From Azorhizobium doebereinerae UFLA1-100 (lineage in GTDB: Bacteria; Pseudomonadota; Alphaproteobacteria; Rhizobiales; Xanthobacteraceae), in assembly GCF_000473085.1 (NCBI RefSeq), contig NZ_AXBA01000006.1, positions 1 through 64,000 on the forward strand: a stretch of DNA of 64,000 nt, read 5' to 3'. Shown piece after piece: positions 8,431 through 19,593 of this stretch. How positions within the stretch are numbered: the stretch's first letter is position 1; each line of letters opens with the position of its first letter. The position numbers and the translations under genes were made by a program. Under the pieces are notes generated by a model. It did not search any database. It saw only the letters and a list, made by a program, of their open reading frames with translations, and was not told the DNA's origin.

Positions 8431-9780
8431 TCAGCCCGCGGCGCGGGGCAGGCTGACCCTGAGGCGTGCTCCCCCGCCCGGCCGGCCCTCGATGCCGACG
8501 TTGCCGCCGAGGTTTTCCACGATCTGCTTCACGATGGTGAGGCCGAGCCCGGCGCCGCCGGTGTCGCGGCTGCGCGAGGCATCGAGGCGGTAGAAGGGTT
8601 CGAACACCTTCTGCCGTTCCGCCTCCGGAATGCCCGGCCCGTCGTCCTCCACCACCAGTTCCACGCTCTGCCCCCGCGTAGCCACCCGGATATCGGCGCC
8701 GCCGGCATATTTGAGCGCATTGCCCATGAGATTGGCGACCACGCGCCGCAACGCCGGTGCGGCGCCGGCCACCGGGCAGGGCCCGTCCGGCGCAGCCATC
8801 TCCACCGCAGCTCCCTCCGCGCGGCGCGCCGCGCATTCCTCCACCGCGATGGCCGCCAGATCCGTCGAGGCGCCGGCCGGCGCGGAGAAGGAGCCGCGCG
8901 CGAACGACAGCGCGTCGTCCAGCAGGTTCTGCATCTCTTCCAGATCCGCCTGCGCCCGGGCGGTCTGCGGCCCTTCGGGGAGCAGTTCGACCCGCAGCCG
9001 CAGCCGGGTCACATAGGTCTTGAGGTCGTGGCTGAGCGCGCCGAGCACGAGGCTGCGGTTGCGGACCAGGTCGACGATGCGCTGCTGCATGGCGTCGAAG
9101 GTGGCGATCAGGCGCCGCACGTCCGGCGCGCCGCGCGGGGTGATGGCCTGCGCTTCGAGGCGCGTGCCGAAGCGCTCCAGCGCGGCGGACAGGTCGGACA
9201 AGGGCCTGGTCTCGCGGCGGATCGCCAGGACCGCCGCCAGCGCCACCGCCACGCCGAGCAGCCCGGCGAACAGCCCCACCGGCACGCCGAACAGGCGGGC
9301 GGTCAGGTCGCCGGTGGCCTCCACCTCAAGATAATCGCCGTCGGCGAGGCCGATGACCAGATTGAGGTGCGCGCCGCGCCATTGCGCCAGCAAGGGCAGC
9401 AGCTTGGCCCCGTACTGTCCCCGCGTGTCGATGGTGGCGGAAACGAACCGGGACGGGGGCGCACCGATCTGGGCCCGCAGGCGGCGCTCCACCACGGGCA
9501 TGGTGTCGGAGGCCGGCCGGGGCGCGGGCGGCTCGGTGACGAGGCGGGCGAAGAAGCCGGGGGCGGTTGCCGCGCGCAGCACCAGGGGGCGGTCGGCCGC
9601 CGGCACACGGTCCAGCAACTCCACGAGCGCGCTCACCTGGCCCATCATTGGGCCGAGCGTGGCGCCGGCTGCCGCGCCCCGGCGATCCACGAAATAGGCC
9701 ATAGTCATGAGGATCTGCCCCAGCACCAGCGCCCCCGCGACGATGAGGGCAAGGCGGGCGGCGAGGCCGAGACGGGCCAT
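8431..9780 (-). CDS. Sensor histidine kinase
   Basis: This 449-residue inner-membrane kinase has a first membrane helix at about 8-30, a periplasmic loop to about 163, and a second helix at about 164-187 followed by HAMP. The H-box is ALSHDLKTYVTRLRLR with His251; the usual proline after the threonine is a tyrosine. The ATPase domain has the N-box NLMGNALKYA (Asn354), DDGPG at 379-383 and GGAGLGL at 408-414. It begins three bases after the response regulator stop, so the two are cotranscribed and cognate. The signal is unknown. Confidence 0.92.
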   Translation of the reverse strand: MARLGLAARLALIVAGALVLGQILMTMAYFVDRRGAAAGATLGPMMGQVSALVELLDRVPAADRPLVLRAATAPGFFARLVTEPPAPRPASDTMPVVERRLRAQIGAPPSRFVSATIDTRGQYGAKLLPLLAQWRGAHLNLVIGLADGDYLEVEATGDLTARLFGVPVGLFAGLLGVAVALAAVLAIRRETRPLSDLSAALERFGTRLEAQAITPRGAPDVRRLIATFDAMQQRIVDLVRNRSLVLGALSHDLKTYVTRLRLRVELLPEGPQTARAQADLEEMQNLLDDALSFARGSFSAPAGASTDLAAIAVEECAARRAEGAAVEMAAPDGPCPVAGAAPALRRVVANLMGNALKYAGGADIRVATRGQSVELVVEDDGPGIPEAERQKVFEPFYRLDASRSRDTGGAGLGLTIVKQIVENLGGNVGIEGRPGGGARLRVSLPRAAG

Positions 9781-9783
9781 GGG

Positions 9784-10524
9784 TCAGCGCCCGGTGGTCA
9801 CGGTGGCGGAGAACAGATAGCCGCCGTTGCGCACGGTCTTGATGAGCTGGGCGGCGTCGGCATCCACCGTCGCGAGCTTGCGCCGGAGCCGGCTGACCGA
9901 GACGTCAATGGTCCGGTCGAACGGATCGGCATTGCGGCCTCGCGTCCAGTCGAGAAGCTGCTCGCGCGAGAGCACGCGGCGCGGCCGCTCCAGGAAACAG
10001 GCCAGCAGCTCGAACTCGGCCGAGGTCAGGTCCACCTCCGTGCCGTTCGCGGTCTGCACGCTGCGGGCATCGAGATCGGCCACCAGCCCGGCGAATCCCA
10101 CCGTGCGGCGCGGTGCGGGCACGGCCATGTCGGAGGCGGCGGGCACCGAGCGCCGCAGCACGGCCCGGATGCGGGCCAGCAGTTCGCGGGGATTGAACGG
10201 CTTGGGCAGGTAATCGTCGGCGCCCACCTCCAGGCCGACGATGCGGTCCACGTCGTCGCCCTTGGCGGTGAGCATCAGGATCGGCAGGTCGCCGCGTGCC
10301 CTGAGGCGACGGCAGATGGAAAGCCCGTCCTCGCCCGGCAGCATGATGTCGAGAATGACGAGATGCGGCCGCTCCTCGGCCAGCGCCGCGTCCATGGCCC
10401 GGCCGTCCTCGGCCATGCGCGGGACATAGCCTTCCCGCGCCAGGAAATCTGCCAACAAGGAGCGGATCTCGCGGTCGTCCTCGACGATGAGGATGGTCTT
10501 GGCGGCGGGGGCGGGAGCGGACAT
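9784..10524 (-). CDS. OmpR-family response regulator
   Basis: The 246 residues comprise a receiver domain (acidic pair in VEDDRE, phospho-acceptor Asp59 in LVILDIMLPG, Lys108 in DYLPKPF) and a C-terminal winged-helix DNA-binding domain from about residue 143, with the LTSAEFELLACFLERPRRVLSR recognition region. It is the first gene of a two-gene operon with the sensor kinase. A 10-base-spaced direct repeat at 10574-10589 in the divergent promoter region is a candidate own binding site. Confidence 0.93.
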   Translation of the reverse strand: MSAPAPAAKTILIVEDDREIRSLLADFLAREGYVPRMAEDGRAMDAALAEERPHLVILDIMLPGEDGLSICRRLRARGDLPILMLTAKGDDVDRIVGLEVGADDYLPKPFNPRELLARIRAVLRRSVPAASDMAVPAPRRTVGFAGLVADLDARSVQTANGTEVDLTSAEFELLACFLERPRRVLSREQLLDWTRGRNADPFDRTIDVSVSRLRRKLATVDADAAQLIKTVRNGGYLFSATVTTGR

Positions 10525-10573
10525 GGGGCCAATCTAGAGCCGGCCTGCGGCAAGGCAAACGGATCCGCGCGGA

Positions 10574-10589
10574 CGTTACAAATCGTTAC
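10574..10589. promoter_or_regulatory. CGTTAC direct repeat, candidate response-regulator site
   Basis: CGTTAC at 10574-10579 and again at 10584-10589, exactly one helical turn apart, between the response-regulator gene and a divergent small secreted-protein gene. OmpR/PhoB-family regulators bind tandem half-sites with this spacing. The link to this regulator is inferred. Confidence 0.45.
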
Positions 10590-10678
10590 GTTCTGCCGCT
10601 CGCCTGACATCCGCCTGCGATCTCGACCGCGCATGGTCGCCGTCATGGAAGCGGTGCCGCCGATGACTGGAGGGGCCG

Positions 10679-11020
10679 ATGGCCGGAATGACGAAGGCTG
10701 CGCCGACCGGGCGCCTGCGTCCCATCCTGCTCGCCGGAGCACTGCTGGCGATCTGGGGCGCGGATGCCTCGCAAGCCGCCACGTGGAGCCGGAGCGGCAG
10801 CGTGACGACGGCCCGCGGCACCTCTTCGGGCAGCGTCTCCGGCGCCTGCGCAGCGGGCACCTGCACGCGCGCCGCCACGGTGTCCGGGCCCTATGGCGGG
10901 ACGGCGAGCCGGTCCGGCAGCATCACCCGGACGGGGCCGCACGCCTATTCGTATGCACGCACCACCACAGGTCCCTATGGCGGCAGCGTGTCCCGCAGCG
11001 GCTGGGTCGGCTGGTACTGA
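10679..11020 (+). CDS. Small secreted repeat protein, function unknown
   Basis: This 113-residue protein has a signal peptide (about 1-34, ending ADASQAA) and a mature part of about 80 residues, rich in Gly, Ser, Thr and Arg. It contains repeated units of the type GPYGG...SRSGS and a Cys pair (GACAAGTCTR). There is no known catalytic motif. A similar Cys-GTCT and GG..R unit ends the SH3 protein at 29514-30119. It is divergent from the two-component system, with the direct repeat at 10574 between them, and may be a target. An ATG at 10688 is an alternative start. Confidence 0.7.
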   Translation: MAGMTKAAPTGRLRPILLAGALLAIWGADASQAATWSRSGSVTTARGTSSGSVSGACAAGTCTRAATVSGPYGGTASRSGSITRTGPHAYSYARTTTGPYGGSVSRSGWVGWY

Positions 11021-11092
11021 CCCCCGCCGCCGGACCGGAGTGGATCGCCCCCCGCTTCGGTCCGGCGTCTCTTCTTCCAGGAGGAAACGACG

Positions 11093-11377
11093 ATGACCTT
11101 GCGTTCGCACACTTTGCGTCCCCGCGACCTGCTGCTGCCGGCCATGGTGGCGGTGCCCGCGCTGTTCGCCGCCCTTGCCGGCCCGGCCAATGCCCAGGCG
11201 AATTCCCAGGCCGCGCAGATGATCCAGAAGGCCTGCGGCGCCGATATCAAGAAGCTCTGCGCCGACGTGCAGCCGGGCGGCGGCCGCATCATGCAGTGCA
11301 TGAAGGCGAACGAGGCCGAGCTGTCGAGCACCTGCAAGTCGGCGCTGGCGACGGCCAAGACCAGCGCCGGCCGATAG
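11093..11377 (+). CDS. Small exported Cys-rich-repeat protein
   Basis: The 94 residues comprise a long signal peptide to about residue 35 (GPANAQA) and a mature part with the pattern CGADIKKLC ... IMQCMKANEAELSSTCKSAL. That is one copy of the cysteine-rich (GLG1-type) repeat found in small periplasmic proteins of Hyphomicrobiales. Four cysteines could form two disulfides. It has a good GGAGG ribosome site, lies 72 bases after the preceding secreted protein gene, and ends in a strong hairpin. Function unknown. Confidence 0.8.
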   Translation: MTLRSHTLRPRDLLLPAMVAVPALFAALAGPANAQANSQAAQMIQKACGADIKKLCADVQPGGGRIMQCMKANEAELSSTCKSALATAKTSAGR

Positions 11378-11384
11378 GCGCAAC

Positions 11385-11422
11385 CGCCATTCGCCCGCGC
11401 ATCGAGGCGCGGGCGAATGGCG
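11385..11422. terminator. Strong bidirectional hairpin
   Basis: Perfect 16-base arms CGCCATTCGCCCGCGC/GCGCGGGCGAATGGCG around a six-base loop, between two convergent genes. It should end transcription from both sides. Confidence 0.7.
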
Positions 11423-11434
11423 AGGGTTCGGTGC

Positions 11435-15079
<3,645 letters not shown>

Positions 15080-15108
15080 GGCCTGCTCCTCATGGCATGC
15101 TCTTTGCT

Positions 15109-15118
15109 GTTACGTAAC
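15109..15118. promoter_or_regulatory. GTTACGTAAC palindrome upstream of the oxoprolinase gene
   Basis: A perfect 10-base palindrome 30 bases upstream of the oxoprolinase start. It may be an operator. It is short, so chance is possible. Confidence 0.3.
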
Positions 15119-15185
15119 GTCCGGATAGGCTGGCCGGCGCATGCCATGCCGGCGAGGGCCGACAAAGCCATGGCGCCATAGCTTC

Positions 15186-15226
15186 GTCAACGATTTGTTG
15201 ACAAAACATATAAAAGACATAAATAT
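15186..15226 (+). promoter_or_regulatory. Operator overlapping a candidate TRAP promoter
   Basis: The palindrome GTCAAC-N5-GTTGAC (15186-15202) overlaps a consensus TTGACA (-35, 15198-15203). A TAAATA (-10, 15220-15225) follows after 16 bases in an AT-rich stretch unusual for this window. The sub-site TTGTTGACAA also fits the TTGT-N2-ACAA pattern of GntR-type regulators. It would control the TRAP operon at 15364. Confidence 0.45.
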
Positions 15227-15363
15227 GCCGCTATTGCGCCAAGAACTCTTCCCCAGAGGATCTGCATGACCAGCGAAGTTCTTCGATGGCCGGTCGCCGA
15301 TACGGTCCGTTTCAAGTCGGAACCACACCAGGGGCAGGGTTGCCTCCGAAAGGTCGGGGATCG

Positions 15364-15909
15364 ATGATCCGGCGCTTTCTCGACGCGCTCTACCTGGGCG
15401 CTGGATGGTTGGCCGGGCTCTTCCTGCTGGCGATCTTCATTCTCATGATGCTGCTGTCCGTGGGGCGGCTCGTCAGCGTCAATATCCCGGCCGGCGATGA
15501 TTTCGTTGCCTGGTGCATGGCCGCGAGCGCCTTCCTCGGGCTCGCGCACACGTTCAAGTCCGGCGAGCTGATTCGCGTCGGCTTGCTGACGGAAAAATTG
15601 CAGGGCACGACGAAGCGGGTCTTCGAACTCATCAGCCTTGTCATCGGTACCGGCTTCACCGGCTTTTTTGCCTGGCACGCCAGCGTGATGACCTACCAGT
15701 CCTGGCTGTTCAACGACATGGCCCAGGGCGTGCTGGCCGTGCCGCTGTGGATTCCTCAGCTCGGCTATTGCGGCGGTCTCATCATCCTCACCATCGCCTT
15801 CGTGGACGAACTGATCCACGTGCTGTTGGGCGGCGAGCCCCGCTATGAGAAACCGCCTGCCACCACCGCTGAGGAAGTGGTGGAGCGTGCCGTGCAGAGT
15901 GGGATCTGA
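15364..15909 (+). CDS. TRAP transporter small membrane subunit (DctQ type)
   Basis: This 181-residue integral membrane protein has four hydrophobic helices: about 12-33, 45-65, 88-108 and 130-150. It is the DctQ partner that pairs with the large DctM permease in sodium-driven TRAP uptake. The ATG at 15364 with an upstream GGGGAT is chosen; an upstream in-frame ATG would add a hydrophilic tail. It is followed after three bases by the DctM gene, then DctP, forming one operon. The substrate is probably related to the divergent oxoprolinase (inference). Confidence 0.9.
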   Translation: MIRRFLDALYLGAGWLAGLFLLAIFILMMLLSVGRLVSVNIPAGDDFVAWCMAASAFLGLAHTFKSGELIRVGLLTEKLQGTTKRVFELISLVIGTGFTGFFAWHASVMTYQSWLFNDMAQGVLAVPLWIPQLGYCGGLIILTIAFVDELIHVLLGGEPRYEKPPATTAEEVVERAVQSGI

Positions 15910-15912
15910 GCC

Positions 15913-17220
15913 ATGGAAATGATCGAGATTTCCGCGCTCCTCCTGGTGCTGCTCGCGGTGCTGCTGGGCGCCGGCGTATGGATTGCCATCTCGCTGCTCG
16001 CGGTGGGCTATGTGGGGATGCATTTCGTCGGCGGGGGCATTCCCACCGGCTCTGTGCTCGCCACCACCATCTGGGGCAACTCGGCCTCGTGGACGCTGGC
16101 GGCCCTGCCGCTCTTCGTCTGGATGGGCGAGATTCTTTATCGCACCCGCATCTCGGAGGAGATGTTCCGCGGACTGGCGCCGTGGCTCAACCGCATCCCC
16201 GGCCGCCTGCTGCATGTGAACGTGCTCGCCTGCGGCATTTTCGGCTCGGTGTCCGGCTCCTCGGCCGCCACCTGCGCCACGGTGGCCAAGATTGCGTTGC
16301 CGGAGCTGAAGAAGCGCGGCTATGACGACATGGTGAGCCTCGGCTCGCTGGCCGGCGCTGGTACGCTCGGCATTCTCATTCCGCCGTCCATCACCATGGT
16401 GGTCTATGCGGTGGCGGCCAACGTCTCCATCATCCAGGTGTTCCTGGCCGGCTTCCTGCCCGGGTTTCTGGTGATGGCGCTGTACTCCGGCTACATCGTG
16501 GTGTGGTCGCTGCTCCATCCGGACCGCAATCCGCCGGGCGAGCCGCCGATGCCGCTTCGCGAAAAGCTGAGGGAATCGGCCAACCTCATCCCGGTGGCAT
16601 TGCTCATCTTCCTGGTGTTCGCCTCGCTGATGTTCGGCTGGGCCACCGCCACCGAATGCGCCGCATGGGGCGTGCTGGGCTCGCTGGCCATCGCCTGGTG
16701 GCAGGGCGCCCTGTCCTGGCCGGCCTTCTGGACCAGCATCATGGGGGCGACGCGGCTCACCTGCATGATCATGTTCATCCTGGCGGGGGCGTCCTTCATG
16801 TCGACGTCCATGGCGTACACGGGCATCCCGCTCGCGCTCGCCAGCTGGGTAGACAGCCTGCACCTGTCGCCTTACGCGCTGATTGCCGCTCTTACGGTGA
16901 TGTACATCATCCTCGGCGCGGCGCTCGACGGGCTGTCGATGATCGTGCTGACCACCACCGTGGTCATCCCCATGATCAAGACCGCCGGCTTCGATCCGGT
17001 GTGGTTCGGCATCTTCCTGGTGCTGGTGGTGGAGATGGCGGAGGTCTCGCCGCCGGTGGGCTTCAACCTCTTCGTCCTGCAGACCATGTCGGGGCGGGAT
17101 TCCAATACGGTGGCGCTGGCCTCGCTGCCGTTCTTCTTCCTTCTGGTGGCGGCCGTCGCCATCATCACCGTGTTTCCGCAGATCGTCATGGTCCTGCCGG
17201 AGATGGCCTTCGGAAAATAG
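15913..17220 (+). CDS. TRAP transporter large permease (DctM type)
   Basis: This 435-residue protein with about 12-13 membrane segments is the ion-coupled permease of a tripartite ATP-independent periplasmic transporter. Typical DctM features are the IFGSVSGSSAATCATV segment, the GTLGILIPPSI motif and the LVVEMAEVSPPVGFNLFV block near the C-terminus. It is cotranscribed with the small subunit (three bases upstream) and the binding protein (61 bases downstream). Confidence 0.94.
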   Translation: MEMIEISALLLVLLAVLLGAGVWIAISLLAVGYVGMHFVGGGIPTGSVLATTIWGNSASWTLAALPLFVWMGEILYRTRISEEMFRGLAPWLNRIPGRLLHVNVLACGIFGSVSGSSAATCATVAKIALPELKKRGYDDMVSLGSLAGAGTLGILIPPSITMVVYAVAANVSIIQVFLAGFLPGFLVMALYSGYIVVWSLLHPDRNPPGEPPMPLREKLRESANLIPVALLIFLVFASLMFGWATATECAAWGVLGSLAIAWWQGALSWPAFWTSIMGATRLTCMIMFILAGASFMSTSMAYTGIPLALASWVDSLHLSPYALIAALTVMYIILGAALDGLSMIVLTTTVVIPMIKTAGFDPVWFGIFLVLVVEMAEVSPPVGFNLFVLQTMSGRDSNTVALASLPFFFLLVAAVAIITVFPQIVMVLPEMAFGK

Positions 17221-17281
17221 CGGCGGCGGGCGCCAACCCGCCGCCATCACATGCTCGACGACAACCAGGGGACAACAAGAC

Positions 17282-18265
17282 ATGACAGCCTTGATCCGCT
17301 CGCTCGGTTCCGTGCTCGCACTCGGAGCCCTGGTGGCCGCCGGCCCCGTGGCCGCACAGACCAAGTGGAATCTGCCCAGCGCCTATCCGCTGGACAATTT
17401 CCACACCGAGAACCTGATGCAATTCTCCAAGGACGTGGAGGCTGCGACCGGCGGCAAGCTGGTCATCACCGTCCATGCCGGCGCCTCCCTGTTCAAGGCG
17501 CCCGAGATCAAGCGCGCGGTCATGACCGGCCAGGCCCAGGCGGGCGAGGTCATCATGTCGCTGCATGAGAACGAGGATCCGATCTTCGGCATCGACGTGG
17601 TGCCCTTCCTTGCCACCTCCTACCCGGCGGCGATGAAGTTGTGGCTGGCATCCAAGCCCGCCGTCGAGAAGAAGCTGGCCTCCCAGGGTCTCAAGCTGCT
17701 CTACACGGTGGCCTGGCCGCCGCAGGGCCTGTTCTCGAAGACCCCCATCACCAAGGTCGAGGACCTGAAGGGGGCCAAGTGGCGCGCCTACAATGTCGGC
17801 ACCTCGCGCATCGGCGAGATGGTCGGCGCCCAGGCGGTGACCGTGCAGCAGGCTGAGCTTGCCCAGGCGCTCGCCACCGGCGTCGTGACGGCGCTGATCA
17901 CTTCGGGCGCCACCGGCTATGACGTGAAGATCTGGGAGAGCATCAGCTATTTCTACGACACCCAGGCCTGGTTGCCGAAGAACATGATCTTCGTGAACCA
18001 GGCGGCGTTCGACGCCCTCGACAAGCCCTCCCAGGAAGCCGTGCTCAAGGCCGCCGCCGCCGAGGTCCGGGGCTGGAAGACCTCCGAGGAGAAGAGCACA
18101 TGGTTCCTCCAGCAGCTCACCGCCAAGGGCATGACGGTTGCCCCGCCGAGCCCTGAACTGAAGGCGGGCTTCGAGAAGATCGGCAAGCAGCTCACCGCCG
18201 ATTGGGAGAAGAAGGCGGGCGAGAACGGCGTTGCCATCATCAAGGCATACGAAGCCATGAAGTGA
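17282..18265 (+). CDS. TRAP transporter substrate-binding protein (DctP type)
   Basis: This 327-residue periplasmic binding protein has a signal peptide to about residue 25 (AAGPVAAQ). It has the usual two-lobe DctP pattern: an N-terminal HTENLMQFSKDVEAATGG segment, central FSKTPITKVEDLKGAKWRAYN, and AVTVQQAELAQALATGVV. The arginine of WRAYN near residue 165 is the usual carboxylate ligand of the family, so an organic acid substrate is expected. It is the last gene of the TRAP operon, followed by a perfect hairpin at 18301. Confidence 0.93.
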   Translation: MTALIRSLGSVLALGALVAAGPVAAQTKWNLPSAYPLDNFHTENLMQFSKDVEAATGGKLVITVHAGASLFKAPEIKRAVMTGQAQAGEVIMSLHENEDPIFGIDVVPFLATSYPAAMKLWLASKPAVEKKLASQGLKLLYTVAWPPQGLFSKTPITKVEDLKGAKWRAYNVGTSRIGEMVGAQAVTVQQAELAQALATGVVTALITSGATGYDVKIWESISYFYDTQAWLPKNMIFVNQAAFDALDKPSQEAVLKAAAAEVRGWKTSEEKSTWFLQQLTAKGMTVAPPSPELKAGFEKIGKQLTADWEKKAGENGVAIIKAYEAMK

Positions 18266-18300
18266 GCGGACGGTATCGACCATCCGCACCGTCTTTAAGC

Positions 18301-18328
18301 CAGGGCCGGCCGCCAGCGGCCGGCCCTG
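18301..18328 (+). terminator. Hairpin downstream of the TRAP operon
   Basis: Perfect 13-base arms CAGGGCCGGCCGC/GCGGCCGGCCCTG around CA, 35 bases after the binding-protein stop. Confidence 0.65.
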
Positions 18329-18414
18329 CGGAAACGTCCGCCGTTCCGCATTCGATCGGCGGCGGTGCTATCTTTCCGCGGCCGGCATGAACCGGTGGAC
18401 GCCGGGAGCCCGTC

Positions 18415-18960
18415 ATGACCAAGCGTTCGCACGAGGACATCGCCAAGCCCCTGTCGGGGTTGGGTTCCATCGTCTCCTCCGCGCATCTGGCCGAAGGCGC
18501 CCTGCCGGCGCTCTCCGAGGTGGAGTTCGGCCTCAACATGATCTCCCATGCCTACGGGCGGTGGATGGTCCGCTGCATGGCCGCCGCCGGCATTCCCGAT
18601 CTGTCGGCTCTGGACGTCCAGGTGCTGCATCATGTGGTGCATCGCGACCGGCCGAAGACCATCGCCGATCTGTGCCTCGTGCTTGATGTGGAGGACACCC
18701 ATCTCGTCACCTATGCCGCCAAGAAGCTCCAGGCGCTGGGCCTGGTGTCCGGCGGGCGGCGGGGCAAGGAGAAGACGCTGAGCGCCACCGTCACCGGCAA
18801 GAAGGCGTGCGCCCGCTATCGCGAGGTGCGCGAGGCGCTCCTGTCCACGGCAGTGGCGGCGACCGGAATCGCGCCGGACAAGCTGTCCGAGATCGCCGCC
18901 GTCCTGCGCGCCCTGTCGGGCCATTACGATCAGGCGGCCCGTTCCGCCGCCAGCCTCTAG
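18415..18960 (+). CDS. MarR-type winged-helix regulator
   Basis: This 181-residue predicted DNA-binding protein has a helical N-terminus. Its winged helix covers about residues 65-135: LSALDVQVLHHVV, then the recognition region IADLCLVLDVEDTHLVTYAAKKL and a wing with GGRRGKEKTLSATVTGK. It belongs to the distinct MarR subgroup often found beside TRAP transporters (from memory). It lies 149 bases after the TRAP operon on the same strand and could regulate it or the oxoprolinase, perhaps at the palindrome near 15186. The ligand is unknown. Confidence 0.82.
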   Translation: MTKRSHEDIAKPLSGLGSIVSSAHLAEGALPALSEVEFGLNMISHAYGRWMVRCMAAAGIPDLSALDVQVLHHVVHRDRPKTIADLCLVLDVEDTHLVTYAAKKLQALGLVSGGRRGKEKTLSATVTGKKACARYREVREALLSTAVAATGIAPDKLSEIAAVLRALSGHYDQAARSAASL

Positions 18961-19070
18961 GGACGGCCTGAGGCGGAAGGCGCCGTCGCCAAACCGCCGC
19001 TTTCGTGGGACGTTATGGCCCGATGGCAACGGGACCCCTGGGCATGGCGCCCCTGCACTCGACGTCCGGC

Positions 19071-19487
19071 ATGATGGCGTTGCTCCGGAAGGCCGCCCGG
19101 CTTCCGGCGCTGCTGGCGCTTGTCCTGCTGGTGGCCGTCGGTACGCGTCCCGCCCCGGCCATGACGTGCGGCGACGTTCCGGTTGCCGCCCATATGATGG
19201 CTTCCGCCGTTCCTCATCCCCATGCCGCGCCGGATGTGCCGTCCGCGCATGAGACCCACCTGCATGGCGATGCGGCCCGCGCGGCGGATGCGGGCCATGG
19301 GTCCGCCGGGCATGACCATGCCCAGCCCTGCTGCCATACGGGCTGCCCCGCCTGCCTCGCGCAGGTGCCGGCCGCGCCCCTGGCCGTCCGCATGGTGGCG
19401 GATCCCGCCGCCATCGCCCTCGGCGCCACGCCGCTTCCGGCGGGCATCGTCCTGGCCCCGCCGCGCGCGCCACCCAAAGCCGCCTGA
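19071..19487 (+). CDS. Exported His/Cys-rich protein, probable metal binding
   Basis: This protein of about 138 residues has an N-terminal signal peptide (LPALLALVLLVAVGTRPAPA). The mature part is rich in His, Met and Cys: an AHETHLHGD...GHGSAGHDHAQPCCHTGCPACLAQ stretch with four cysteines and many histidines. This composition suits copper binding, and the gene precedes a multicopper oxidase by about 100 bases. The start is uncertain: in-frame starts at 19005, 19023 and 19044 are also possible, and 19071 is chosen because the signal peptide follows at once. No named family was recognised with confidence. Confidence 0.65.
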   Translation: MMALLRKAARLPALLALVLLVAVGTRPAPAMTCGDVPVAAHMMASAVPHPHAAPDVPSAHETHLHGDAARAADAGHGSAGHDHAQPCCHTGCPACLAQVPAAPLAVRMVADPAAIALGATPLPAGIVLAPPRAPPKAA

Positions 19488-19502
19488 TCATTCGATCCCG
19501 CT

Positions 19503-19531
19503 CTCCCGCGGCGCCGTCCGGCGCGCGGGAG
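19503..19531 (+). terminator. Hairpin between the His/Cys-rich gene and the multicopper oxidase
   Basis: Nearly perfect stem: CTCCCGC and GCGCC on the left, GGCGC and GCGGGAG on the right, around GTCC, 16 bases after the upstream stop. It may end or attenuate transcription into the oxidase gene. Confidence 0.45.
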
Positions 19532-19593
19532 GCTTCGGCTCATGCCCGGCAGGCTCCAGAGAGCGCCGGGCGCTTTGGTCAAGAGGACATTCC

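Noticed and set aside
15187-17364. Long minus-strand frame across the TRAP genes
   Set aside because: Extremely His/Arg/Gln/Gly-rich with no motif, opposite clearly recognisable DctQ and DctM proteins.
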